Shown: positions 10,365 to 20,904 of the stretch, one piece after another | How positions within the stretch are numbered: the first letter of the stretch is position 1 | Layout: every line of letters starts with the position of its first letter | Source of the DNA: Cruorifilaria tuberocauda | Taxonomy: Eukaryota > Nematoda > Chromadorea > Rhabditida > Onchocercidae | Direction: 5' to 3' | Assembly (NCBI GenBank): GCA_013365365.1 | Contig: JABVXU010000597.1 | Coordinates: 1-32,921, forward strand | Length of the DNA stretch: 32,921 nt | Program-made: the position numbers and the translations under genes | Notes under the pieces: model-generated | The model's database searches: none | Seen by the model: the letters and a program-made list of their open reading frames with translations, nothing else | Told to the model about the DNA's origin: nothing

Positions 10365-12319
10365 TTAATTAATGTAAGTGAAGCCCTTGTGTTTAGACCA
10401 ATGAGCGGTAAGTTTCACACGAAATGTAGACATTTTGTGATCAAGAAGCTTTAATAATTTGCACTGATCAGCTGTCAGCTTATCACCCTCTTCGCAAACA
10501 ATGTGATGAGAAATCAATGTCACCACACCTGAAATTTAAACACAAGTACTTTGTAACTGAAGTTCGGATTGGAAAAATATGGATTAAGAGGGCTATTACT
10601 GTATGTCATTGGAAGCAATATGTAATACAGTTATTATCAGACAATGTACTCAAGCTCTTGCTTGATTTGTGGATTAAAGATTAGCCAAAAAACTGAAATA
10701 TGCAATAGGAACACATATTTAATGGTAACAGGACAATACTCATGACAATATTTTACCTTTCTCCAATTTGGTCGGCAAACCAAGTTTCCTGAGTTGTGGT
10801 TCTAAAGAGAACGGAAACTGCGTTAATGGTCCTTCACATAATTCAACCGTATTACTAGCAATTTGACCACATCGAGCAAAGTCTGATATACACAACTCAC
10901 CGAAATATCTGAACATAATAAAATGTAACATTTCATTCAAAAAAGATATGTTACCATAATTTAGGACAGAGTTTTCGAAATTGCCGAAAAACCCTTGGCA
11001 AAGGTTCTAGATGATGGATAACAATTTATTAACGATTTAGGATAGATAAGTACCTACTTTTCAAGAGTTTCTCGATCTTCGTTTGTAAACATTAAACCAC
11101 ATTCTCCTTTCAATAAGCCACTAACCTTTAAGAAAATTAATATTACTATATAGCAATTATAGCGCATCAAAAAAAATTGGAAATTCTTTGCATCCGGTGT
11201 TTCAATCAAAACTGAAATAATCCAAAAACTATTAATTTTGAACAAAGTACTACTAACCTTATTCAATTCATTAGCATATTCTGTAGATGGAGTTTTGCCC
11301 AATGCTATCGCCATAACATTATTTTTGCCGTAGAAAAAACGAGAATTATTTTTATATTTTTGCCGAATCTGAAAATGATGAAAGATGAAACTACCTTTAC
11401 TTTACACGTTATAAGGTCTTGGAACGATGATGACGATCAGCAACAAATTACCAAACAAAAAAAAAAATTCCATGCTACCCCTTTCTCATTACTTCCGAGT
11501 TGAGTATCTCAATTATAAAAAAAAAAAGAAACTTTGTTTACCATAACTAAAACATGAAATTAGATTCATATCCAGTATAGGAGATAAAATTTTTCTTAAT
11601 TAAGCAGTTGATAATGCTTACAGATAACTGCATTACAATCAGCCAAAGACTAGGACAACAGTATTCAAATAGTGTTTAATTTATAACAAATCATTCAAAA
11701 ATAATTCCAACTTACTTCAACGAACTTCACTGAGCGCATGTTTTCAATCCCAAAAACGAATAAATGCTCATATGTATCAACACACTTACGTATTTCGTCA
11801 ACTAATTTTATTTTCCGCTCTTTCGTCCTTTTTTTTACCCGGGTCAAAAATACTGAAAAAAACAACGTAATGGTGAATCCTTTTATTCATGAGCTACTCA
11901 TACACACAGAGGACACAAATGTCATGCAATTGCTCAAGTTTTAATTAAATTCCATTAAAAAACTGTATCATAAATTAATTCTTTTTGTTGTTTCACTAAG
12001 TTTAATTTTCAACTTATGGTATTTTATCAAAATCTTTACAAAGTATATTTATAATAGAGAAAAAGAAAATATAAAAGTTAAGGAAATGAATGTATGTCTT
12101 TTGCCGGAATGCATAATTTCTTACGAATCCCTAAACGAAAATAGATCTATACGGCTATTAAAAGAATGAAAATATAAATTAAATCTAATATGATGCTATT
12201 ACGTAAGATTATTCTGTCAGCTATCAATCAGAAAAAAAATATGCCTCGAAAAAAACAATTACAGCATGAATAAGCTTTATGAAAAAATTACCATCCACTT
12301 CACGTTTTGATTTTGGCAT
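10365..12319 (-). CDS. MRTO4: mRNA turnover protein 4 homolog (60S ribosome assembly factor)
   Basis: Minus-strand exons 12292-12319, 11716-11852, 11258-11368, 11058-11125, 10757-10908 and 10365-10528 give 219 aa, close to human MRT4 (239 aa). Family landmarks appear in order: MPKSKRE at the start, EIRKCVDTYEHLFVFGIENM (about 29-48), FFYGKNNVMAIALGK (66-80), GECGLMFTN (98-106), GPLTQFPFSLEPQLRKLGLP (141-160), and GVVTLISHHIVCEEGDKLT. MRT4 is a relative of ribosomal protein P0. It holds the stalk-base site on 25S/28S rRNA of nucleolar pre-60S particles and is exchanged for P0 before export. The C-terminal P0 acidic tail is absent, which separates it from P0. The donor at residue 115 is taken as GAAAA followed by gtaggt, because using the next GT would leave a stop codon. 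An acceptor 43 nt before the ATG suggests SL addition. Confidence 0.95.
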
Positions 12320-12367
12320 CTTTAATAGATGAATTCGTTATGCTCTCTGCCAGTCCTGATTTCTGAA
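12320..12367 (-). promoter_or_regulatory. Probable SL acceptor of the MRT4 gene
   Basis: On the minus strand cgtttttcag ends at 12363, followed by a 43-nt leader and the ATG at 12319. It is a strong acceptor with no coding exon before it, as expected for spliced-leader addition. Confidence 0.5.
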
Positions 12368-14179
12368 AAACGATTAAAAATGATTTCTGAAAAGTGATTT
12401 CCGATTGAAAAATAAAGCAACGGAAAAAAAAACATAATTCAGGCAATCACTGATGCATGAATTATTGAAAAGTATAAAGCATGTCTGACTTTCTGTTCGA
12501 TTTATTAAAAAATAGGAAAATGTTTTAAGAAGAATCATTTCAATCGATCATTACCAAAAAAAAGCGCAACAAATTCATGGTAATAAAGAAAATTTTCTTT
12601 TTTCCCAACCCTGTCTGTTGGGAAATAAAAAACTTTCTCTTCCCACAATTTCATTTCAGGCGACAAAAAGCCCGTCCATCTAATTTGTACAGCAATTTTA
12701 ATGTTTTCGTACCAGATAAATAAATCAATTTCAAGACCTTCCACCGCCACAACAGCATTACATTCAGTTTAGAATAGCACACCAAATTTTTAACTCAAAA
12801 TTGAATTAGTGAATTTTGATCCTAATAATTGTTCTATTTAATCTAACTTATCGTAACATTTGTCATTTGTTTACTAAATTTACAAATTAAGCATCATATA
12901 TAGGAGAGAAAAAAGGAAGAGTACCTATATAAATCAATTGTAACTGTGATGAATTGCTAACTTATACGTAAAATTGATTCAGAAAAGAGGTAACAAAACA
13001 ATCCATTTGAAGAACAAATATATTTTGATAATCCACGAAGAAAGCTATATTTAAAAACATACAGAGCTTAATGAACACACAGATTATTTCAAAGACTATG
13101 CGATGCATAACTCGAGTTAAAGTTTTCGAGAGGAAATCAAGCGTAATCATTCAATTGCATTGAAATTTAAGATATGTTGTTATGGTATTACTATTATATC
13201 TATTATGCCCAATGACATAATTGTAATATTGACTTTATATCGAAAACAAAATATATGAGCAAAAAGAAAGGAACAAAAGACAAAAAAAGGGTAACTTATG
13301 GTTGAAGCACATTGAATACAGCTAATTATTCACAATCGCCTTTATCGTTACCGTGAAAGTTATCGCTTCAGCAGTTTATAGCGCACCAGTTAGTTATGAA
13401 ACAAATCAATGATAAAATTTTTCACAAAATATTGAAGATTTGAAATTTAAATAAAGTAAATTTCGTAAGTCTATATCCTAATACCTTGTTTTCTCTTGTT
13501 TCAAGAAATCATTATACACTGCTAACCTTCTAGAATTCAAAATGATGTAAAAAGCGAAGTAATAGTAATATATAAAGATATTAAATCCTTTTCTATCTCT
13601 TCTTTTTGGCCCTTCTCCCTAACACAATTTCAGATTAATAAGTGTTTTTATGATGACCACTGAAAACAGCTCATTTTAGATCTCATTATTTCACTTGCTC
13701 TTAATGAACGTGTTAACATGGAATTGTAAAATGACTACATACTAAACACGTCATGTACATGATAAAATTATCAAATAGCTTCATATGCATCATGCTAAAA
13801 AGAAAACACTTGAATACATAAACGTAGTAAAAAAACTTTCAAATACATGCCTTGTGAAAAGGGAAACTATAACCTGCATTAAATGAAAGAGAAAACTGCC
13901 AAACATCAAAAAACATCGCCTTTATGTCATTTAATACCGACCATATATACTGAAGAAGACTTGATGAATAAGACATGTCTATCATATTTAAGTCGATCCC
14001 ATGCAATAAATAAAACAATAAATATTTCAAAAATCAAATACGAATAATAAATGTTATATAATCTGAGAATCAATGAACTAAGATAATAAAACTCACATAC
14101 AAAGGGATTAATTTTATTCCAGCCCTGCAGAGAATTTTCAGACAAATTGAGGAACTCAAACCATGCTGATACAAAGATA
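12363..14179. other. Region between MRT4 and the Aurora gene, with two possible exons
   Basis: Mostly AT-rich DNA without a recognised gene. On the minus strand, 14101-14165 and 13839-13949 look like two exons that join in phase (see findings). The open frame at 12535-12750 (-) lacks an ATG (it opens with GTG) and matches nothing I know. The frame at 12962-13150 (-) is hydrophobic and AT-rich and is probably chance. Confidence 0.4.
13839..14165 (-). CDS. Two possible exons of an unrecognised gene (weak)
   Basis: Minus strand. A segment at 14101-14165 lies between an acceptor (tttgtatcag) and a donor (CCCTTT, gtatgt) and encodes 21 residues after a split codon (starting WFEFLNLSENSLQ). A second, 13839-13949, follows cttcttcag and encodes 36 residues (starting YIWSVLNDIKAMFFD) to a stop. 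The two join in phase 0 with no internal stop, and the residue mix (several W, F, N, D) looks more like protein than random AT-rich translation. No start codon or upstream exon is found, and the first segment begins only 15 nt from the perfect inverted repeat. It could be a decayed gene or chance. Confidence 0.25.
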
Positions 14180-14244
14180 GTTCACTTTCTATTCTGATCA
14201 AGATATCGGGAAGCCCGATATCTTGATCAGAATAGAAAGTGAAC
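14180..14244. repeat. Perfect 31-bp inverted repeat with 3-nt loop
   Basis: 14180-14210 (gttcactttctattctgatc and on) is the exact reverse complement of 14214-14244, separated only by AAG. The arms have average rather than extreme AT content and contain GATATC and TGATCA. On the minus strand the structure begins 23 nt beyond the Aurora gene's AATAAA at 14272-14267, close to the expected cleavage site. Candidates are a hairpin acting in 3'-end formation or termination, a small-RNA-like hairpin, a miniature transposon, or a fold-back copy made by template switching in vivo or during library preparation. Confidence 0.95.
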
Positions 14245-14266
14245 GAATGAAAGTATTATTTTGATA

Positions 14267-14272
14267 TTTATT
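14267..14272 (-). terminator. Candidate poly(A) signal for the Aurora kinase gene
   Basis: AATAAA on the minus strand lies about 87 nt after the stop codon at 14359, giving a short 3' UTR. It is followed closely by the perfect inverted repeat. Confidence 0.6.
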
Positions 14273-14358
14273 GCTTCGTAGTTCTGATAGATGTTATCGT
14301 TGCCAAAAATTTAGAGTAACTGTAGCAAACACAAGAAACACTGGCCGTATTTTTCTTT

Positions 14359-16173
14359 TTAATGATATTTTTTGGCCATTGAATCTCGGTTTGTACTTTT
14401 TGTAATCATCTCTCGTATCCAGGAATGGTTCAGGACGTCCCTCAGCGGTAAGCGCTTAGCTGGATCCTTTTGTAGAAGCTAAAATTCGATAAAATAATCA
14501 AAATCGTCTTCAAGACTAACAACAGTTCTAAAAATAGCAAATTTACAAAAAACTTCAAAATATATCTTTCTCTAACACTTAATTATAATTAAATATAATT
14601 AAAATTTCTGTTCAATAGAATCAGAGTGAAACAAAAGCTTCAAGAAACAAAGAAATAGAAAATAAATAAAATATAATAGTCTTTATATTTCTACCAATAA
14701 AATTTAAGTTATGGCCAAGTATCGAAAATTTGCTTTGAAAAGTAAACAGAAACGAACTTTTGATATAAGGTCTCTTGCACCATCTGGTACTTCAGGTGGA
14801 AGAGTATACTTGCATCTACGAATGTTATCAAACGTATCATAGTAAGTCTGAAGTATTTTGATGATATTAATAGGATTGTGCTGAACAGAGAAATGAATTC
14901 TAGCTTGAATAACTCAACTGGAAAAGTCTACCATTAGAAAGATAAGTCGGATGCACCAAATTTTCAAATTTCTCGGACTTATCACCACTTTTTGCTTACT
15001 TGTAGTTATCGACAGTAAGCACAAAGTTATACTTGAGAGCATCTGCATAACAAAAGAAAAGATTAAAGAATACTTTCGCCTCAAATGCTGGTTTTCCGAC
15101 TAAGAATTCATACAGCATAACGCCTAAAGACCAATTATCAACCATAGAATCATGCGTTCCATTCGGAACCATTTCCGGCGCTAAATAATCCAATGTACCG
15201 CACACTGTAGTCCTCCTGAAGAATTCTTATGAATCAAAATATACAATACGACTATAGCAATTTACGAAATTCATCGAAGCATAAAAATGAGAAAGTACGA
15301 TCAGCGTATCCTATTAAATTTTGTATACCTGATCTTTTAATTTATGTTAATAGTAGTAACAAACTTTGATGATGGTTCATGCACCGACCACCCGAAATCT
15401 GATATTTTCAAATCACCATTTGCACTAATAAGAACATTTTCAGGTTTCAAATCTCGATGTAGCACTTTCTTTTGTTGACAGTATTCCATGGCTGATGCGA
15501 GCTGGTACATATATTTGGCAGCCAGCTCGGGTGGGAACGTTTTCATCTGAATTGAAATTTTACTTTAAATAAAGCAAATACAAGTTATAATCAGCTGTTT
15601 GCACTTAAGCAACTACGGAATAATTTATCCAGTCTTTGATTCTTCTATTTAAGACGAAAGTAACTTGCGCCGTTGCTTTTACCTCTTGAAGACACTGGAA
15701 TAGACTTCCCCTCGGCGCAAATTCCAAGACTAGATAAACCCGATCCTTATCATGGAAATATCCATACAAACGCAAAATATTTGGATGTCTGAAATAGTAC
15801 TTAATTTCGACTTAACTGAGGTAAATTTCTTATACCACTTCAAGCTGACAGCGACAAAAGGATAAGAATAAAAATTAAAACGCTTACACAAATGATATTG
15901 AAATGTTCACCTCAAATGATATTGAATTTCAATTTCACGCTGTAACTGACGCTTCAAACTGCTTGATCCCAACTGTGATTTGTATACAACTTTTAAAGCA
16001 ACCACGAATTTGGATTCCAGTTCTCGAGCCAAATATACATTCCCAAATTTTCCTCGACCTAAAGGACGACCAATTTCGAAATCATCCAACGTCCACTCAC
16101 GAGTCTTTCGTCGAGTATCAGTGTTAGTAATTTTTTCAGTACTATCACTTCTTTGTGATTCCTTGTTGTCCAT
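14359..16173 (-). CDS. air-2: Aurora B-type serine/threonine kinase
   Basis: Minus-strand exons 15911-16173, 15683-15788, 15365-15546, 15074-15215, 14758-14847 and 14359-14478 give 300 aa, about the size I recall for worm AIR-2. A short tail of about 25 residues precedes the kinase domain, with LGRGKFGNV (38-46), VALK with Lys61, Glu80 in [14 protein letters not shown] with Asp155, [12 protein letters not shown] from Asp173, then [12 protein letters not shown] with activation-loop Thr187, and [12 protein letters not shown] near the end. Glycine-loop, DFGWSVH and T-loop wording are typical of Aurora. [10 protein letters not shown] and KRLPL resemble Aurora B more than A. Aurora B is the chromosomal passenger complex enzyme that acts at centromeres and the midzone with INCENP. 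Two positions differ from the usual Aurora text: Ala196 in APEM (normally PPEM) and Asn211 in VDNWS (normally VDLWS). An acceptor 9 nt before the ATG indicates SL addition. Confidence 0.95.
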
Positions 16174-16187
16174 TACAGGTTTCTGCA
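16174..16187 (-). promoter_or_regulatory. Probable SL acceptor of the Aurora gene
   Basis: On the minus strand ttgcag ends at 16183, leaving a 9-nt leader before the ATG at 16173. The frame runs into a stop codon upstream of the acceptor, so translation should begin at this ATG. Confidence 0.6.
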
Positions 16188-17311
16188 ATATGTCTTCAAT
16201 TTTTTAGAATGTTTTTTAATGGAATTTATAATGAACGATTGCCCAATACTCTTCGCGCTTACTTATCTCTCTTACCATACTAAGTTTAAAAAAGGAACTC
16301 ATAGCAGAGGTTTAAGTTAAAAATCAGCCGCCAAGCCATCGATAAAGACCAACCTATTCACTTTTAAACTCATTATTACCGGCAAAATTTTAATTTGAAA
16401 ATTTCCATTGCACCCCGACTTATGAGACATTTTTGTGGACCAGATGATTAGACAAACTGCGAAAAGAATAGGATAGCACGTAATGAAGGCTGATAAAGGG
16501 CAGAGAATCAGAGAATGACAGATTTCAATGGCTTTTCCGGCTTTTCTTCGCCTTGCTTTTCAAGTAATTCGAGAAAAAATATCGCGAATTAATTTTAATT
16601 TGTGAAAAATTTGCAATAAATTAAGCAATTTTTAGTAGTGAAAACTTCTTTAATAATACGGAAAAAATTTGAACAATCCGGTAAATTTCCGATGGTTTAA
16701 AAAAACGAAATTTTTAACAAATGAAAAATTATATGCTTCTTGTTAATTCATAAAATTTTTTCTAGCATTTTTATAATTTCTTACTGCTTTATTGATTTAA
16801 CAATATTAGAAATCATGAGTATTTGCTACAAACATAAATTACGAATGCTATCACAAAGATCACCATCTAATAAAAATGATATTGTTCAATAGCACTGATC
16901 TGAAAATATCTGGAGAAAAAGGGATATTTAATCATTTTTATCAATTATCATTAATGAACGCAGTAAAATTTATTGAAAATATGCAAGTTCAAATTCATTT
17001 GCAATAATGTCATGCATTAAATAATATTTGGTTTGATACGTGGCTTACTGCTTTTCGCTAAATCTTTTTTCATTCTTCTTTTTGCAATGTTTTTGCAATC
17101 AAATATGTGATTTCATAATTTGCTTATTTGAAATTAGCAAAACAGAAGTTTTATGAAGAAAAGTGAACAATTAACAATAATTGATATTTTCTTGCAAAAA
17201 TTCTTCTTAGAACAAGCATAGTATTTTTTTAACTCAATTCTTCTAATTCTTTTTATCTTCTAAATCTTCCATTCTTTCAATTCTTTAACAATCACTATAT
17301 TCGAAAGTTAA
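16183..17311. other. Upstream region of the Aurora gene
   Basis: About 1.1 kb of AT-rich intergenic DNA between the 3' end of the small unrecognised gene and the 5' end of the Aurora gene. Both lie on the minus strand. No exon or repeat is supported; promoter elements are not identifiable by eye. Confidence 0.5.
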
Positions 17312-18284
17312 TCATGAAGAATTATTTTCATTGCTTGAAGATTGTTCGATTTCAATAGATTTCATTCTGTTTTTATCATCTGCCAATGTACGACAATAAT
17401 CAATTCGTACTTTCACCTCAGCAAGCAATCCACGCAGTTCATTTGTATATATCTAAAATATAAAAGAATTTCAAATACTACTTAAAGTAAATTAGTAACA
17501 TACTCTTTTGAAACATGTCATCACTGACTGTATACAATTTGAGTTAATATATTATGTAAAATAGACCAGATATATAATTTTAAATACATCGGAGCATTAT
17601 TAGTTACTACTTTGTTAATTTAGTAGTTAAATTTAACAGTTATTTAAAAGAATATCTTACCATAATACAGTATTGTTTAATTTTTAGTTTACAGCATATT
17701 GTCATAATTACTTAAAATAGAGAGGAACATAATTTAAGATGATAATCATTATAAAACTTATTCGATGTAAGATAGACTAAGATAGTAAATGCTGGATAAT
17801 TTTAACTTATATTGTAACTCTTTAAAATTATAAAATAGTTCTGTAACATATGAAGCAACTGATACCAACGAGAAAATAATGAAACTGATGAAGCTGTAGC
17901 TTTTTTTCGGGAGTTCTCTCAGAGTTTTAAAAATACCACTTTTGTAAATTCTTGTAGTAGCATGAAATATTGACGCAACTTATTTAGCAACACTTAATTT
18001 CCAAATTTATTTTATGAATAAAATTGATTCCAATTTTCATAAAACATATTTATAGCTTCCTTAAGTTTAAAAACTGAACCTATCCGTTTAAAAACATTGA
18101 GAGAAAAATAAGCAAAAACAATTGCTACCTGTTTAGCTTTCGTGCTCGTGTACATATAATGTGATTCTTTCGGTGTTTGCAATTTGAATGATACAGTTTC
18201 TGCGGTTTTGACAAATGCCAATTTTCCTGATTCGTTCACTAAAGCTAATTGCTGATCATCTGAAGAAACTGCGTTTTCATAAAT
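17312..18284 (-). CDS. Unrecognised small protein, two 3' exons
   Basis: Minus-strand exons 18129-18284 and 17312-17452 join in phase 0 and give 98 codons to TGA at 17314-17312. The reading contains LALVNESGKLAFVKTAET, then YMYTSTKAKQ, then a helical stretch (NELRGLLAEVKVRIDYCRTL) and a polar tail rich in S, N and E. The residue pattern, good splice sites (CAG then gtagca; tattttag) and phase match support a real gene. I do not recognise the family; a small coiled-coil or adaptor subunit is possible. A stronger acceptor (tttcttcag) lies 22 nt inside the first exon, so its true 5' edge is uncertain. The first coding exon may be at 18781-18916. Confidence 0.55.
17453..18128 (-). other. Intron of the small unrecognised gene
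   Basis: 676 nt between the two exons, bounded by gtagca and tattttag on the minus strand. It is AT-rich, and no nested gene or repeat is seen in it. Confidence 0.5.
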
Positions 18285-18300
18285 CTGTTGATTCAGCTAG

Positions 18301-18331
18301 TTTCTCATTTTTTCCAGAAAAAAATGAGAAA
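18301..18331. repeat. Hairpin with about 12-bp perfect stem
   Basis: tttctcattttt at 18301-18312 pairs with aaaaatgagaaa at 18320-18331, with a short loop containing tccag. It lies just upstream (minus sense) of the exon at 18129-18284, within 17 nt of that exon's acceptor. Confidence 0.6.
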
Positions 18332-18625
18332 GTAATATATCAACAAGAAATCGGTTAAATTCGTTGAAAATTTTAGCACGAAAAAAAGGAAATCAATCGA
18401 TAGTGTCATATCTTTAAAATATGGAAGTCGAAATCATAATTTTGTATTATTTACGAATGATTTTTATTTTCCATTTTTTTGAACAGTTGTTATTATCCAA
18501 TTAATAGTCTAAAATTCATTGCAACAATGATTAATTAATTATGCACCTTGCATTTTAGTATGGAAAAGTGCTGTCAGATATTGTCAAAATACGCTGGAAA
18601 CCAAATATAAATAATTAAGATTCAG

Positions 18626-18685
18626 TTTTTAGTAGCCTTTCTGAATCTTACTTATATTCCTCTCTAATATAACAATAATAAAAAT
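18626..18685 (+). repeat. 60-nt direct repeat, copy 1
   Basis: Runs from tttttagtagcc to caataataaaaat. It matches 19423-19482 over 60 nt with five substitutions and no gaps (about 92 percent identity); four of the five differences are transitions. It lies in the presumed first intron of the small unrecognised gene. Confidence 0.85.
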
Positions 18686-18802
18686 TTGCGGTACATTGAT
18701 TTGGCTGGCATAACATATTTTAATAGATTGGCAAGAATGAAATATCTACTAATTTAATTTAAATTTACAATATTGCAAAATAGAATATGAAATGCAGTAA
18801 AC

Positions 18803-18916
18803 TTATAATAACGATGAATTTGCAGTTGAAGCATTCTGTAATAAAGTTGATGTATTGACAGCTGTTGCTGAGGAGAATTCTTGGAATTTATAAATTTGTG
18901 GTGACCTAACAGCCAT
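18803..18916 (-). CDS. Possible first exon of the small unrecognised gene (uncertain)
   Basis: On the minus strand a strong acceptor (ttattttttcag) lies 10 nt before an ATG at 18916, the usual arrangement for SL addition. The frame reads 37 codons (MAVRSPQIYKFQEFSSATAV, then S, N and T-rich) to a stop. The wording looks like protein, but no good donor was found: GCT then gtcaat keeps phase 0 with the exon ending at 18284, and TC then gttatt does not. It is either the first exon of the gene at 17312-18284 or a separate short ORF. Confidence 0.35.
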   Translation of the reverse strand: MAVRSPQIYKFQEFSSATAVNTSTLLQNASTANSSLL

Positions 18917-19422
18917 AACTTGATGACTGAAAAAATAAGGTAAGTTAGACGATTGAATTTATGATGCCCGTTATTGTTATTTTATTGCATTTATGAATTT
19001 ATGTCATTAATTTACGTTAATTATGAATTTATGTTAAGTGAGCTAAATATATTTTGAGTGTTATCAATTTAAGAATTTGATTTTTTTTATTTATTTTTGT
19101 TTAGTTTATATTTTTCTTTTGATTTGAGTGATCCGATAAGTTAACCTATTGGATTCATTGTTATATATAATCAAAAGATATTAAACTAAATTACACTCAA
19201 ATTAAATTAGATTTTTTTCTTGTTATTTTATTCTACTCAATAATTCCTAACAATATTTACAAAATTTAAAGATTAACTTTGTTTGATTATTTTGTGTGAC
19301 AGGTAGCATAGATGATAGTTTAGAAGGATTACTCCATCGAAATGTTTCTTACTATTCAATCTCTAGATGCTTGATCAATATGTTCCTTAGTTTGGACACC
19401 TTTATTTACCTTAAATTATTGC

Positions 19423-19482
19423 TTTTTAGTAGCTTTTCTAAATCTTATTTATTTTCTTCTCTAATATAACAATAATAAAAAT
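19423..19482 (+). repeat. 60-nt direct repeat, copy 2
   Basis: Partner of 18626-18685 in the same orientation, 797 nt away. The two copies bracket the candidate first exon at 18781-18916. Flanking sequence is not shared, so the repeat unit is short. It could be a family of dispersed elements in this genome. Confidence 0.85.
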
Positions 19483-20630
19483 GGTATTAGAAAGAATACA
19501 ATGCTTAAATTGCAATAAAAATATTATGGTGTTAAAGAAATTAAAATATAAATGATTAAAGTTAATGATTAACATATGGGTAAAATTTTTAACATGAATT
19601 AAAAGTAATCATTCTTAGTATAATAAAATTAGTTAATAAATGGGAAAAATCAAAAATTTTCTTGTTTTAGTTTAAAAAATTTTTAATTCATTTGAACGTG
19701 TAATTGAGAACTATTATTTATCGTATTATTTATCATCTATTTTAGCATTGTACTATATTTAATCAATGATATATTATCAGTTCAAAAACAACAAAGTGTA
19801 CGATAATCTTTCGTTTAATAAAGGGAAAAAAACAGGTAATAATTTACATAATTGAATAATTTCGCAGGAATTGATATGAGAATAAACATTGATGTCGTTT
19901 GGATAGAATCGGCTTGCTTCATTTATACATTCATAATACATCTTTCGTTTACTGATAGCAGTGTTCGAACACATTGTGAAAAAATTATTACAATTAATTT
20001 AGATTCTTTTATATTCCACTAAATCTCCTCCTATCCTATTTTTTCATTCTCATCAATAATCATCCCTTCACATACAATGAATAATTTTTGATGATAAAAT
20101 GATAATTAGCAAGCATAGAATTGAATTTAAACGACTCAAAATTATTAAAATAATGAAAACCAAAAGTGTCAATGTCCTCTTTTTAGAGCAGAATTATATA
20201 TACATTTAATTCATATAATTACGATAGTGAAGTTGAACAATTGACTTTCAACTTTCTTTTAGAAATCTTTTGTATAACGACATTAAATTTTGCTTTTCAA
20301 TGTTTTTTCAGTGTAACTAAATCGAAAAATACCTTGCAATAATATTCACCAAGCATGAAATTCTTCTAAAAAAATTATATAAATACATCCCTTGCTTTTC
20401 TTTTCAATTCATATCTCATCTTTCATTGTTCAACAAACTCAATTTAATTCTCTTCATAAGTTTAAATTTATTTTATTATTTCTTCGACATTCCATCTTTC
20501 TCATCCAATTTACTTCAAACCTATTCCTTCCAATGAAGTATTTCAAGTACTAATGTTTGTAAACTTTTTTTCAGCTGAAAGAATCAAAAAGATTTCTTAG
20601 GATTTCATTCACCAGATTCATTTCAACGGC

Positions 20631-20636
20631 TTTATT
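20631..20636 (-). terminator. Candidate poly(A) signal for SPT3
   Basis: Minus-strand AATAAA about 270 nt after the stop codon at 20905. A second one lies about 20 nt nearer the gene, around 20655. No earlier hexamer was seen. Confidence 0.4.
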
Positions 20637-20904
20637 AAAATGGACAAAAAGTATTTTATTAAAACTCGAATGTACTTCACATAAACGAATAAAAGATAAG
20701 GCAATATATATCATAAAATATTCCAATTTTACAACAAACGATATTGCTGATATCGAAAATCAGTCATTTATAAGTTAACACCGTAGCTTTTTTGCTGTAA
20801 CATCTTACACAGAAATGATGCAAAACTTGATTTATGCAACCTACTTCTAATTCCTTGCAACCTTGCAACCTTTCCCAACTGCTGATATCCTATTTCCAAT
20901 TAAG

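Larger units (their letters stand above)
18927..20904. other. Intergenic region between SPT3 and the small unrecognised gene
   Basis: About 2 kb, AT-rich, holding one 60-nt repeat copy. The open frame at 19777-19974 (-) begins with a real ATG and has a reasonable amino acid mix but no acceptor, no partner exon and no family match. The right end contains the 3' UTR of SPT3. Confidence 0.45.

Noticed and set aside
12535..12750. 71-codon open frame on the minus strand
   Set aside because: It begins with GTG, has no acceptor in phase and no recognised motif. The amino acid mix is protein-like but that alone is weak support.
15980..16207. Plus-strand open frames over the Aurora first exon
   Set aside because: They are antisense shadows of the well-supported kinase exon on the minus strand.
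19777..19974. 65-codon open frame with a true ATG on the minus strand
   Set aside because: No SL-type acceptor precedes the ATG, the second half is hydrophobic and AT-driven, and no partner exon was found.
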